Assembly: GCA_023382935.1 (NCBI GenBank)
Contig: JAHDXL010000002.1
Span: 62,001-126,000 of the forward strand
Length of the DNA: 64,000 nucleotides
Source of the DNA: Phycisphaerales bacterium
GTDB taxonomy: Bacteria > Planctomycetota > Phycisphaerae > Phycisphaerales > UBA1924
Direction: 5' to 3'
Shown: piece by piece, positions 8,708-17,752 of the stretch
How the letters are laid out: each line of letters opens with the position of its first letter
How positions within the stretch are numbered: position 1 is the stretch's first letter
The notes under the pieces: generated by a model
The model's input: the letters and a program-made list of their open reading frames with translations, nothing else
The model's database searches: none
Told to the model about the DNA's origin: nothing
Translations under genes and position numbers: made by a program

Positions 8708-11392
8708 TTACGGGCAGCCGGCGGAGAACGCGGCAAGGAAGGACTGGACGTCGAAGAAGTTGAACTGCCCGTCGGAGTTGAAGTCGCCGCGTGGGTCGCC
8801 GGCGGCGAAGAAGTTGAGGAACATCTGGACGTCGAAGAAGTTGAGGACGCCGTCGGCGTTCATGTCGGGCGGGCAGTCGGGCACGCCGTTGGTGTCGGGC
8901 GTGGTGAACTCGACCACCTTGGAGCAGCACTCGAAGAGTCCGCGGTCGTGGACGGAGATGCGGATGGAGTAGGTGGTGTTGGGCGCGAGGGTGCCGATGT
9001 TGAGTTTGTAAGGCCCAACCGTGCCGCCGGGCAGGGTCGTGGGGATGTCGATGTAGGCCGGGCTGACGGTAAACGCGCCGGGCGGCTCGGGCACGATGAA
9101 CATGTGTTCGAGGGTGTCGGGGGTCATGTTGGTGGCGGTGAAGGTGAGCGAGTAGTTGAGGATGTCGGGGCTGGGCCCGTGCACGTCGATGACCTTGACG
9201 ACGATGCAGTCGCAGTCGGGCAGGGGCACGCAGTAGTCGATCGCGCAGCACTCTTCGATGAAGCGGTCAGCCAGCGTGAAGTGAATCGGGTAGCAGTCGG
9301 CAGTGCCGTCGGGCGGGCAGATGCGGATGGTGATGGGCGCCGAGGTTCCGCCGCTGGGAATGGGCGTGGGCAGCCAGATGACCTGCGGATTGACGTTGAC
9401 GTCGGGGATGAGGATGTAGTGGACGTCGGTGCCCGAGTTGTTGGAGATGGTGAAGGTGTAGTCGTAGCAGCCGGTGAAGCCGTGCTCGTCGGCGACGCAC
9501 TCGATGGAGATGTCGTTGAGTTTGCCGCAGGGCGTGGAGCAGGAGATTTCGGTGCTTCCGATGGACCACTTGTCGTGGAAGGAGACATCTTGGTCGGCGT
9601 CGATCATGAGGCTGGTACCGACGCCTGCCGCGCCGCCGGTGAAGGGCAGGCCGAGCAGTCCGTAGATCCACTGCGGGGACGGCGAGATGAAGTCGGCGGT
9701 GGTCCAGACGTTGACGACGGTGCCGGTGGTGTTGAAGTCGTAGTCCACGCCTCCGGCGCAGGACTGCGGAGCGGCGGCGGCTCCCGGACCAAAGACGGCG
9801 GTGGAGGGAACCCAAGCCTGGGCGGCGGGGTCATAGCAGAACTCGAGCAGACGACTCTCGTGTGCGTCGGAGATGGTGTCGTTGGACATGCTGCGTTCGC
9901 CGACGAGCATGCAGCACTCGGGTGAGAAGGAAAGATCGGAAACGGGGTTGCTCACGCCGGTGATGCCTGAGCCGTTGTAGGCATAGAGCGACATCGGGAT
10001 TTCGAGTTGCTCGGTACCGGGGATAAACTCGCCGGCGTTGGGGCCTGAGTCAACCAGGTCGATCGACCAGATCTCGTTGCCGGCCGTGGCGTCGGGGCGA
10101 CAGTTGTCCTCGCGCCAGACGGAGTAATAGAGGCGCCCTTGGTGGGGCTGCACGGCCCAGACACGCTGTCCGCGGCCGGTATTGGGGTGGCGTTCGCGAG
10201 GGATCCAGCCCGGGGCGTCGCCGGGCATTGGCGCCCCGCCCGCGACTACGGCGCCGGTGGCGTGGCGATACGTGGAGAGGGCAGTGCCAGTGGTGTTGAG
10301 GCGGTAGATGCGCCCGTCCTCGAAGTTGGAGACGTAGAGGTTGTCGGTGCCGCAGTCGTAGGCCATGTTGCCCAGTCCCGGGTACGACTCTGAGCCGTTG
10401 GTGGGGTATGGGCCACCGATGTAGGCGGGGTCGGACGCATTGGGCAGCGAGGTGAGGAAGGAGGCGACGCCGGAGTTGGTGTCGATTTTGTAGATGGCTC
10501 CCGGGCGGCCGGCGGGATTGGCGGTGTTGGCCGAGAGCGAGCCGAGCGCGTCGCCCGGCTGGATGAACCCGCCGCACTGGTTGTTGGAGTTGCCATAGAT
10601 GGCGGTGTGGGCGACGTAGATGTTGCCCTGCGCGTCGAGACAGACGCCAAAGACGGTGCCGAGTTCGGCCTGAGACCAGTTGGTGGGGTTGGTCCAGGAA
10701 TAGAAGGTGGCGGCCCACCAGTTGGAGTTGAGCGGCGCGGCACCCTGGTTGGAAATGTCAATGACCTCGACGGCCGAGAAGGCGGGCGCGGCCTGCTGGG
10801 TCAGGACGGCGACGGTGCCGGGGAAGCCGGTAAACTGCGGGGCGACGCCGCAGCAGTCTTCGCAGTCGGTTGGAGGCGGACAGGGCTCGCCCTCGCAGTT
10901 GACAAAGAACTCGCCTTGCCAGCATTGGTCGATGCCCGATCCGATCTGGATCATGTACTGCTGCCCGCAGACGACTTCGAACGTCACGCGGCTCTGGAGG
11001 TCACAGGCGTTGTCGTCGCAGTTGAGCGGTCCGGTTCCGGCCACGGGACATCCGCATCCGTTGTAGACGGCGATCTTGGTGTCGGCCAGCGTGAGCATGC
11101 AGGTGGAAACCGTGGCCAAGCCGGTACACGGGGCGGTCCAGCAGTACCACAGGTCGTTGTAGATTGTGGAGTCGCCGGCGGCGCCCTGGCAACCGGCGTT
11201 GTTCTGACCTTCGGCCCCGGTGGTGGCTTCGCAGTTGTTGAAGATGAAGTAGCCGGTGCCGGTGATGGACTGCGGCGTGGCGCAGTGATCGTTGGCGGGC
11301 GGAACTGCCGCGGCGGTGCCGGACAGCCCGGCGAGGATTGCTAGGATCGCCATCGGCGTCCAGGCGCCGTGAGAGCGCGAATGTGCGAACAT
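8708..11392 (-). CDS. Large secreted protein with GC-type dockerin tail
   Basis: An 894-residue exported protein of unknown function. ATG 11392 opens a signal peptide (hydrophobic stretch AILAILAGLSGTAAA at about 15-30), with GGAGGG about 12 nt upstream. The frame is open to 11584 but that extension is unlike a protein start. The N-terminal part is rich in Cys pairs and resembles Cys-rich 'DHCATPQSITG' domains found in planctomycete secreted proteins. The middle has repeated aromatic/Gly blades (DNLYVSNFEDGRIYRL) suggestive of a beta-propeller, followed by Ig-like segments. It ends in two EF-hand-like repeats (LNFFDVQMFL, FNFFDVQSFL) and AGCP, as in the neighbouring deiminase. The tail probably mediates anchoring or sorting. 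Confidence 0.82.
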   Translation of the reverse strand: MFAHSRSHGAWTPMAILAILAGLSGTAAAVPPANDHCATPQSITGTGYFIFNNCEATTGAEGQNNAGCQGAAGDSTIYNDLWYCWTAPCTGLATVSTCMLTLADTKIAVYNGCGCPVAGTGPLNCDDNACDLQSRVTFEVVCGQQYMIQIGSGIDQCWQGEFFVNCEGEPCPPPTDCEDCCGVAPQFTGFPGTVAVLTQQAAPAFSAVEVIDISNQGAAPLNSNWWAATFYSWTNPTNWSQAELGTVFGVCLDAQGNIYVAHTAIYGNSNNQCGGFIQPGDALGSLSANTANPAGRPGAIYKIDTNSGVASFLTSLPNASDPAYIGGPYPTNGSESYPGLGNMAYDCGTDNLYVSNFEDGRIYRLNTTGTALSTYRHATGAVVAGGAPMPGDAPGWIPRERHPNTGRGQRVWAVQPHQGRLYYSVWREDNCRPDATAGNEIWSIDLVDSGPNAGEFIPGTEQLEIPMSLYAYNGSGITGVSNPVSDLSFSPECCMLVGERSMSNDTISDAHESRLLEFCYDPAAQAWVPSTAVFGPGAAAAPQSCAGGVDYDFNTTGTVVNVWTTADFISPSPQWIYGLLGLPFTGGAAGVGTSLMIDADQDVSFHDKWSIGSTEISCSTPCGKLNDISIECVADEHGFTGCYDYTFTISNNSGTDVHYILIPDVNVNPQVIWLPTPIPSGGTSAPITIRICPPDGTADCYPIHFTLADRFIEECCAIDYCVPLPDCDCIVVKVIDVHGPSPDILNYSLTFTATNMTPDTLEHMFIVPEPPGAFTVSPAYIDIPTTLPGGTVGPYKLNIGTLAPNTTYSIRISVHDRGLFECCSKVVEFTTPDTNGVPDCPPDMNADGVLNFFDVQMFLNFFAAGDPRGDFNSDGQFNFFDVQSFLAAFSAGCP

Positions 11393-11537
11393 GGCTTGGG
11401 AACCCTCCGCACGCAAGAAGCGTGCGCATGTGCGAGCGTCCCGCGGACATGCGGGGCGTTCACGAGAGGTTAATCGAAATACAAAACGAGTCAAGGGAAA
11501 TCCCCATGTGTGCACGGGGCGTCGCTGAGCGAAGTCC

Positions 11538-13904
11538 TCATGTTGCGTCATGAACGCGCTTGAGTCGAGCAAACTCAAGTACAAGTGTTTTCACACCCAC
11601 TTGTCTGAATTTCACTTGAGCGCGCGCGTTGGAGCCGCCTTGCACGCTGATGACTTGCCCGAGTCCGAATTGCGGGTGACGGACGGTGCATCCCACGGGG
11701 AAGTCGGCGGCCGCGCCGGAGGTCGGAGGTGAGCCGAAGCGCTGTGGCGCCGGATCGGAGAGCGACGAGGGAGAGGCGGGCGAGGCCCGTGTCGTCGGCC
11801 AGCGCCACGAGCCGGAGTCTTGCTCGAAGGCGTCGCCGCTCTGATCGGAGATGTTGACGGTTGGCCCGAGTTCTTCGAGAAAGACGCTCGGGATCATGCG
11901 CTCGGTCAGTCCGCGGATGGTGCGGTATCGGGCGCTGGTGAGCGTGAGTTGGCTCATGGCGCGGGTGATGCCGACGAAGGCCAGGCGGCGTTCTTCTTCC
12001 AGGTCATCGGGTGATTCGTTGGCGCGCGAGTGGGGGAGCAGCCCCTGTTCGAGCCCGATGATGGCGACGGCGCCGAATTCCAGCCCCTTGGCCGCGTGCA
12101 GGGTCATCAGCGTGACGGTGCCCTGCTCGGGATCGACGGCGTCGGCGTCGGCGACCAGCGCGATCGACTCGAGGTAGGCACGCAGCATGGAAAGCAGTGG
12201 CGGTGTGTCGACGCTGGGCCCGTCATCGGAAAAGACCATCTCGGCGGCCGGGTCGGAAACCGCGTCAAACTCGTCTTCAAAGTCCTTTGCGCTCGATACC
12301 AGTTCAGCGAGGTTGTCGAGCCGGTCGGCGTCGGAGGAAAGCCCGCTGGTCGAGGCCTGCGATTCGTAGTGCTTTTCAAGGCCCGACTCGCAGATGACGC
12401 GCTCGACCAGTTCGTGCAGCGACGAGGGCACGTCGGCGCCGAGAAAGGCGCCCGCGCCGGTCCACCCGTCGATCATCGCAACGAAGCGCTGCACGGCGGC
12501 GACGGCGCGCGGCGTCAGCCCGGCGACGGCTTCGATGCGACGCATGACCTCGAGCATCGGGCAGCCCGAGGCGCTTGCGACGTCGGCGATGCGGACGAGG
12601 GACGTCTTGCCGATGCCGCGAGCCGGCGTGTTGATGATGCGCTCAAGGCAGACGTCGTCGGCCGGGTTGGCGACCACGCGCAGATACGCCAGAGCGTGCT
12701 TGACTTCCTCACGCTCATAGAACGCGGTGCCGCGTGCGATGGTGTAGGGGATACCGCCGGTGCGCAGGGCGTCTTCCATGACGCGGGAAAGGGCATTGGT
12801 GCGGTAGAAGACGGCCATTTCGCGCCAGGGCAGACCTTCCTGGCTCAGCGAGCGGAACCAGTTCACGACCAGTTCAGACTCGTGGCGCTCGTTTGAGCAC
12901 AGGATGACGCGCGGTCGCTGGCCCCCGGCGCGGCTGGTGAAGAGCGGCTTGTCCTTGCGCCGGACGTTGTGCTTGATGAGCGTATCGGCGGCCTTGAGGA
13001 TGGGCGCGGTGGATCGGAAGTTTTCGCCCAGCGTGATGACGACGGCGTCGGGAAATCGTTCTTCGAACTCGAGGATGTTGGAGATGTCCGCCCCGCGCCA
13101 CGAATAAATCGCCTGGTCCGCATCGCCGACTACGCAAATGTTGGGCTTCTCCGACGGCTCGCCGGCCAGCGTGCTGGCGATGACGAACTGGGCGTGATTG
13201 GTGTCTTGGTACTCGTCGATCATGAGGTATGACCAGCGGTCACGGCACAGATTGCGAACTTCCGCGTTCGTGCGCAACATGCGCGCGGTGAGCAGCAGAA
13301 GGTCGTCAAAGTCGATGGCGTTGGCGCGACGCAGGGCCTGCTCGTACCCCGCGTAGATGCGGGCGACCTGCTTGGCGGCGAAATCCGAGGCCGATGCGGC
13401 GTAAGTGGTCGCGTCCTTCAGTTCGTTCTTGGCGTGCGAGATGGCGGCGCGGACCGACGCGACCGGCCAGTTCTTCGTGGAAAGGTTGAGATCATTGATG
13501 ACGGACTTGACCGCGGTCGTCTGGTCGGCCGCGTCGTAGATCGCAAAGTCGGGTTTGAGCCCGGGAAGCCCTGAAATAGCGGCAAATCGACGCAGCAGCC
13601 GGGCGCACAGGGCGTGAAAGGTGAGGACCGTCAGGCCGCGGATCCGGCGCTCGTCGCGCTCGGTTCTCTGCTCGCCGAGCAGCAGATGCTCGACGCGATC
13701 GCGCATCTCTCCCGCGGCCTTGTTGGTGAAGGTGAGGGCGCAGATCGACCACGGGGGCACGCCCATCTCGATGAGATAGGCTATGCGCCGCGTGATGACG
13801 CGCGTCTTGCCCGAGCCGGCGGCCGCGAGCACCAGCAGCGGGCCCTCGGTGGTGGTGACGGCTTGTCGCTGCGGCGGAGTCAGATCGGAGAGCAAGTCAG
13901 ACAA
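11538..13904 (-). CDS. pcrA: ATP-dependent 3'-5' DNA helicase, UvrD/PcrA type
   Basis: Superfamily 1A helicase acting in nucleotide excision and mismatch repair and in clearing stalled complexes. Visible motifs are Q-motif LTPPQRQAV, Walker A AAAGSGKT (27-34), Ia ALTFTNKAAGEM, Walker B DEYQD, motif III DADQAIYSWRGA, motif IV LGENFRST, and VTLMTLHAAKGLEF with FVGITRA near the C-terminal core. The 788-residue length is normal for PcrA/UvrD. The last 50 residues (VGCTVRHPQFGLGQVISV onward) are the Tudor-like C-terminal domain of PcrA. The gene's 5' end overlaps the upstream permease stop by 8 bp, suggesting a shared transcript. Assignment as PcrA rather than UvrD is by resemblance. Confidence 0.93.
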   Translation of the reverse strand: MSDLLSDLTPPQRQAVTTTEGPLLVLAAAGSGKTRVITRRIAYLIEMGVPPWSICALTFTNKAAGEMRDRVEHLLLGEQRTERDERRIRGLTVLTFHALCARLLRRFAAISGLPGLKPDFAIYDAADQTTAVKSVINDLNLSTKNWPVASVRAAISHAKNELKDATTYAASASDFAAKQVARIYAGYEQALRRANAIDFDDLLLLTARMLRTNAEVRNLCRDRWSYLMIDEYQDTNHAQFVIASTLAGEPSEKPNICVVGDADQAIYSWRGADISNILEFEERFPDAVVITLGENFRSTAPILKAADTLIKHNVRRKDKPLFTSRAGGQRPRVILCSNERHESELVVNWFRSLSQEGLPWREMAVFYRTNALSRVMEDALRTGGIPYTIARGTAFYEREEVKHALAYLRVVANPADDVCLERIINTPARGIGKTSLVRIADVASASGCPMLEVMRRIEAVAGLTPRAVAAVQRFVAMIDGWTGAGAFLGADVPSSLHELVERVICESGLEKHYESQASTSGLSSDADRLDNLAELVSSAKDFEDEFDAVSDPAAEMVFSDDGPSVDTPPLLSMLRAYLESIALVADADAVDPEQGTVTLMTLHAAKGLEFGAVAIIGLEQGLLPHSRANESPDDLEEERRLAFVGITRAMSQLTLTSARYRTIRGLTERMIPSVFLEELGPTVNISDQSGDAFEQDSGSWRWPTTRASPASPSSLSDPAPQRFGSPPTSGAAADFPVGCTVRHPQFGLGQVISVQGGSNARAQVKFRQVGVKTLVLEFARLKRVHDAT

Positions 13905-15987
13905 CGGGAGGCTTCTCCTGCGCCGGAGGCGGATCGGCCCCGGCTTCCTCGACGACGGCGGCTGCAGCCGGCATCACCAGGCGACTCTCGTGGGGCGTGT
14001 CGGCCGAGCGCGTGATGAGGATCACGTCGCTGGGCAGCGACTGGACAACCTGCGCTACGATGTCGCCCTGCAGCCGGCGGCTGAAGAGGCTGCGGCGGCT
14101 CTTGCCCATGATGAGGGTGTCGCACCCGTACGTCACGGTGTAATCCAGAATCTCGTCCACGATGTCATTGGCGACCACGTAGATGGGAACGTAGGGCACG
14201 CCGTTGGCCTTGGCGAGCAGACCCGTGCTGGCCAGGGCTTCCTGGGCGTCGGCGTCATTGTCGATGGTCGGGGCCGTGCCCGGGCGCAGGTCCAGCACGC
14301 GCACCGTGCGAACGAAAATGGCAAACAGCGTGGCGCCGCGCTTCCTGGCCAGATCGACCGCGAACTCCGACTGGTAGCGGCCGCGGGCGGCCAGCATGAT
14401 CTTCGGGCGGTTCGGGTCGATCTGGAGTTGGCCCTCCTGGGCGCGAACCTCGGCCAGCCAGCCCGCGGCGGGCGTGGGAATGGGCTCGGGTGCCAATCGG
14501 CGGGCGCGCCCGAGCAGGTATCGCGTTGTGAGCACGATGGCGATCAGCGACCCGCTGAAGGCCGTGGACTCGAGTTGCGTGACGCCGATGGTCAGAGTAA
14601 TCAGGAGCAGGAAGGCGCCCAACGCCCACAGCCCGATGCGCGAGCGGGGGCCGATGTCCAGCGTTCGGTTCAAGGCCGTGGAAGCCACTGTGACGGTGAT
14701 CGCCCCGCACACGCCAAGCACGTACAACTTGGCGAGCGCGGTGACGTCGCGTTCAACGGCGATGACGGCAATGGAGACTCCCACGCTGGCCAGTAGACCG
14801 ATCCAGGGCACGCCGGAGAAGTTCAGGCGCGTGAGCGGGCGCGGGAGTTCGCCATCCTGCGCCATGGAGTAGAGAACGGAGACCATGGCCATGACGGCTG
14901 TGTTGGTGGCGCTGAGCAGCAGCAGCCCGAAAGTGATGCCGGCGATGTTGCCGAAGATGCCGCCGAAGCGTCTGCCGAAGAAGTGCGTGGAAGACTCTTC
15001 GGCGATGATGCGCATGGAGGCGTTGGTGTACTCCGCGGCCGCCTGCTCGTGTTCGAGCAGAGTGCGATAGTCGACTACGAGGTTGTCCTGGAGCGAGCGC
15101 AGTTGCTGGTCCGAAAGGGCGAACGGCCGAGTGTGGGAGAGGGACGAGGCCCAGTCCGGCGGGAGGTCGGCGATCAGCGCGGCCCGGGCCTCCTGAAGGC
15201 GCAGATCGTCGGGGACGCGCATCTCGGCCAGCGACGTGCCCGCGACCTGGTAGGTCAGCCCGGCCAGCGCCAGGCCGAAAACGAGGTTGAGCACGACGAC
15301 TTCGATCGCGACTGGCCAGATGGTGCGGCGGGCTTCACGTGCAACCGGGTGCTTCATGAGTCCGGTCATATTGGCGACGGCCTCGATGCCGGCCAGCGCA
15401 AGACAAATCTTGGCGAAGTTCACCCAGCCCGAGCCGACCGACTGGTGGGCGAGGGACTCGAATGAGATCGTGCCCAACCCGCGGATGAAAAACGGCATGG
15501 CGAGAATGGCCATGATGCCGGACACCACGAGGGACACCAGCGCGATGAGGAGGGCAAAGCGTCCGGCCGAGCGGGCGCCGAGCCAGTTGAGCATGCCGAT
15601 GCCCAGCAGCGTGACCACGGAGAGGGGGAGCGTGAGTGAGGCCGGTGCGCCGAAGTAGTGGAAGGCTTCCACCACGCTGATCGCGGCGGTCATGATGTAC
15701 CCGCTGAGCAGAAGGGTGGACCCGACGACGGCGAGGATGGGGTTGATCTGCCGTGCCGCGGTGTAGACGCCCCCGCCGTCCGGGAAGCAGCGACAGACGA
15801 TGGTGTAGGCCCAACTCACGGCCAGCATGAACAGGCCGATGGCGGCCAGGTAGAGCACGGACGCGTGGGCGGTGTAGAGAAAGGCCAATCCGAGGACGTA
15901 GAGCCGGCTGGTGCCCCAGTCGCCGTAGAGCAGTGGTCCGGCGTGGAACCACTTGAGATCGCGAGGTCGAGATTCGGTAACGAGCAT
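13897..15987 (-). CDS. Amino-acid permease (APC type) fused to a UspA-like cytosolic domain
   Basis: A 696-residue protein. The first 500 or so residues form an APC-superfamily transporter with about twelve membrane spans. It begins with KWFHAGPLLYGDWGTSRLY and includes the Gly-rich CFPDGGGVYTAA element. A soluble loop (about 240-320) separates two groups of spans. The C-terminal 200 residues are soluble: PKIMLAARGR, DLARKRGATLFAIFVRTVRV and a GCDTLIMGKSRRS element typical of universal-stress-protein folds, which often bind ATP or a second messenger. ATG 15987 is chosen; the frame is open to 16056. The substrate is not evident. The gene overlaps pcrA by 8 bp and is divergent from the kinase gene. 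Confidence 0.85.
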   Translation of the reverse strand: MLVTESRPRDLKWFHAGPLLYGDWGTSRLYVLGLAFLYTAHASVLYLAAIGLFMLAVSWAYTIVCRCFPDGGGVYTAARQINPILAVVGSTLLLSGYIMTAAISVVEAFHYFGAPASLTLPLSVVTLLGIGMLNWLGARSAGRFALLIALVSLVVSGIMAILAMPFFIRGLGTISFESLAHQSVGSGWVNFAKICLALAGIEAVANMTGLMKHPVAREARRTIWPVAIEVVVLNLVFGLALAGLTYQVAGTSLAEMRVPDDLRLQEARAALIADLPPDWASSLSHTRPFALSDQQLRSLQDNLVVDYRTLLEHEQAAAEYTNASMRIIAEESSTHFFGRRFGGIFGNIAGITFGLLLLSATNTAVMAMVSVLYSMAQDGELPRPLTRLNFSGVPWIGLLASVGVSIAVIAVERDVTALAKLYVLGVCGAITVTVASTALNRTLDIGPRSRIGLWALGAFLLLITLTIGVTQLESTAFSGSLIAIVLTTRYLLGRARRLAPEPIPTPAAGWLAEVRAQEGQLQIDPNRPKIMLAARGRYQSEFAVDLARKRGATLFAIFVRTVRVLDLRPGTAPTIDNDADAQEALASTGLLAKANGVPYVPIYVVANDIVDEILDYTVTYGCDTLIMGKSRRSLFSRRLQGDIVAQVVQSLPSDVILITRSADTPHESRLVMPAAAAVVEEAGADPPPAQEKPPVV

Positions 15988-16238
15988 GGGGGGTGCGTAC
16001 GTCGTGTTTCGGGGAGGGGCAGTATAACGCTCCGGTGTCGCGCGCCGACCCGCCAAGAGGTAATAGTTGCGGGCTCTCCCCGATCCGAGGCGTTGCGCGG
16101 AACGCTATTGTTTGGGCCGGGGTGCGTGTCGGAACCGATCCACTGGGCCGGGGGATACGTACCGGCTCGGGGGGAGGAGCGCGGGGTTTGACAGCGGGTA
16201 GTCCGTCCCGTACTTTCCGTCCGATCAGAACGAGCACG

Positions 16239-17633
16239 ATGACCCAGTTCTCGCCTGAACCCGACCCGAACAAGACCGCGCCGATCGAGCGGGGCGATGA
16301 CACCACGCCCCTGGATCAGAAGGCGGTTGAACAGATGTCGGTCGAGGCGACGGAAGAAGCGTTGCAACGGGCCGCCAAGGGTGGGACCAACATCGACACG
16401 CTGGTGGGGCGTCTGGTCGTCGAGCAGGGGCTGGCGACGTCGGAAGAGGTGCAGCACGCGATCGCGGCGGCGCGGGGCGCCGAGTCGGAAGACAAGCGCG
16501 GGCAGTCGCTGGCTCAGATCCTCGTTGAGCACGACTACATCACGCAGCGGCAGTTGGCGCGCCTGAAGGAGCGCATCGAGGCCGAGCGGTCCGGGCAGGC
16601 GATTCCCGGGTACCGCATCCTGGGCAAGTTGGGCGCCGGCGCCATGGCCAAGGTGTATAAGGCCAAGCAACTGAGTCTGGACCGGGTGGTGGCGATCAAG
16701 GTGCTGCCCAAGCAGCACAGCCAGAATCCACAGTTCATCGAGCGGTTCTACGCCGAGGGCCGGGCGGCGGCGCAGTTGAACCACCCGAACATCGTGCAGG
16801 CGTTTGACGTGGGCAGGGCTGGCGACGTGTATTACTTCGTGATGGAGTACGTCGAGGGCCGGACCGTCCACGACGACATCGTCAAGCACAAGCGGTACAA
16901 CGAGACGGAGGCGTTGGATTACATCATCCAGACGGCTGAGGCGCTCGAGCACGCTCACTCGAAGGGGCTGGTGCACCGTGACATCAAGCCGAAGAACCTG
17001 ATGATCTCGAAGGAGGGCGTGCTCAAGGTCGCCGACATGGGTCTGGCTAGGGCGATCAGCGACAAGGAGGCGGCCGAGGCGGAAAAGGGCAAGGCGTTTG
17101 GCACGCCGTACTACATCAGCCCCGAGCAGATCCGCGGCGAGGTGCACATTGGTCCGCCGGCGGACATCTACTCGCTGGGCGCGACAATGTATCACATGGT
17201 GACCGGATCGGTGCCTTTCGAGGGAAAGAACCCGTCGGCCGTGATGCATAAGCATCTCAAGGCCGAACTTGTGCCGCCGGACCATGTGAACCCGAAGTTG
17301 AGTGCCGGAATCAGCGAAATCATCGAAGTGATGATGGCCAAGGATCCCAAGGCACGCTACCAGACCGCGACGGACCTGCTGCTGGATCTGCGCGCGGTGC
17401 GTCGCGGAGAGAACCCGCCGATTGCGCACAAGGGCGTGGTGGCCGCCAGCGACCTGGCACGACTGGCGCAAATCGAGGCGCAGGTGCAGGCCGAGTTGCC
17501 GACGGACACGTCGCAGCCGCCGGGCAAGCCGGGGCTTTCGCAGATCGTGATGGAGCCGTTGTTCCTGATCCTCATTGGCATGTTCTTCATCAGCGTGGCG
17601 CTGAACCTGCTGCAGGCGGTGGGGGCGCTGTGA
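16239..17633 (+). CDS. Eukaryotic-type Ser/Thr protein kinase, membrane-anchored
   Basis: A 464-residue Hanks-type kinase. Residues 30-120 form a helical domain resembling the N-terminal domain of type II secretion/PilB ATPases (LVVEQGLATSEEVQHAI, then LVEHDYITQRQLARL). The kinase domain follows: Gly loop GKLGAGAMAKVY, Lys154 in VAIKVL, catalytic HRDIKPKN (Asp248), and metal loop DMG in place of DFG at about 266-268. Then come GTPYYISPEQIRG and a C-terminal hydrophobic anchor (about 437-460). All catalytic residues are present, so it should be active. The ATG at 16239 has no strong ribosome site. The gene is divergent from the permease; substrates are unknown. Confidence 0.9.
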   Translation: MTQFSPEPDPNKTAPIERGDDTTPLDQKAVEQMSVEATEEALQRAAKGGTNIDTLVGRLVVEQGLATSEEVQHAIAAARGAESEDKRGQSLAQILVEHDYITQRQLARLKERIEAERSGQAIPGYRILGKLGAGAMAKVYKAKQLSLDRVVAIKVLPKQHSQNPQFIERFYAEGRAAAQLNHPNIVQAFDVGRAGDVYYFVMEYVEGRTVHDDIVKHKRYNETEALDYIIQTAEALEHAHSKGLVHRDIKPKNLMISKEGVLKVADMGLARAISDKEAAEAEKGKAFGTPYYISPEQIRGEVHIGPPADIYSLGATMYHMVTGSVPFEGKNPSAVMHKHLKAELVPPDHVNPKLSAGISEIIEVMMAKDPKARYQTATDLLLDLRAVRRGENPPIAHKGVVAASDLARLAQIEAQVQAELPTDTSQPPGKPGLSQIVMEPLFLILIGMFFISVALNLLQAVGAL

Positions 17634-17752
17634 GGGCGGCGGCCCCGGAAGCGGCGCTGCGCCAGGAATCAGAATCTGCCGTTGTTCCGCGGGGCCTTAC
17701 GCCGAGGTCGTGAGTTTCAAGCCGGTGGCGTGCTGGGGCCGATGGGGAGCCC

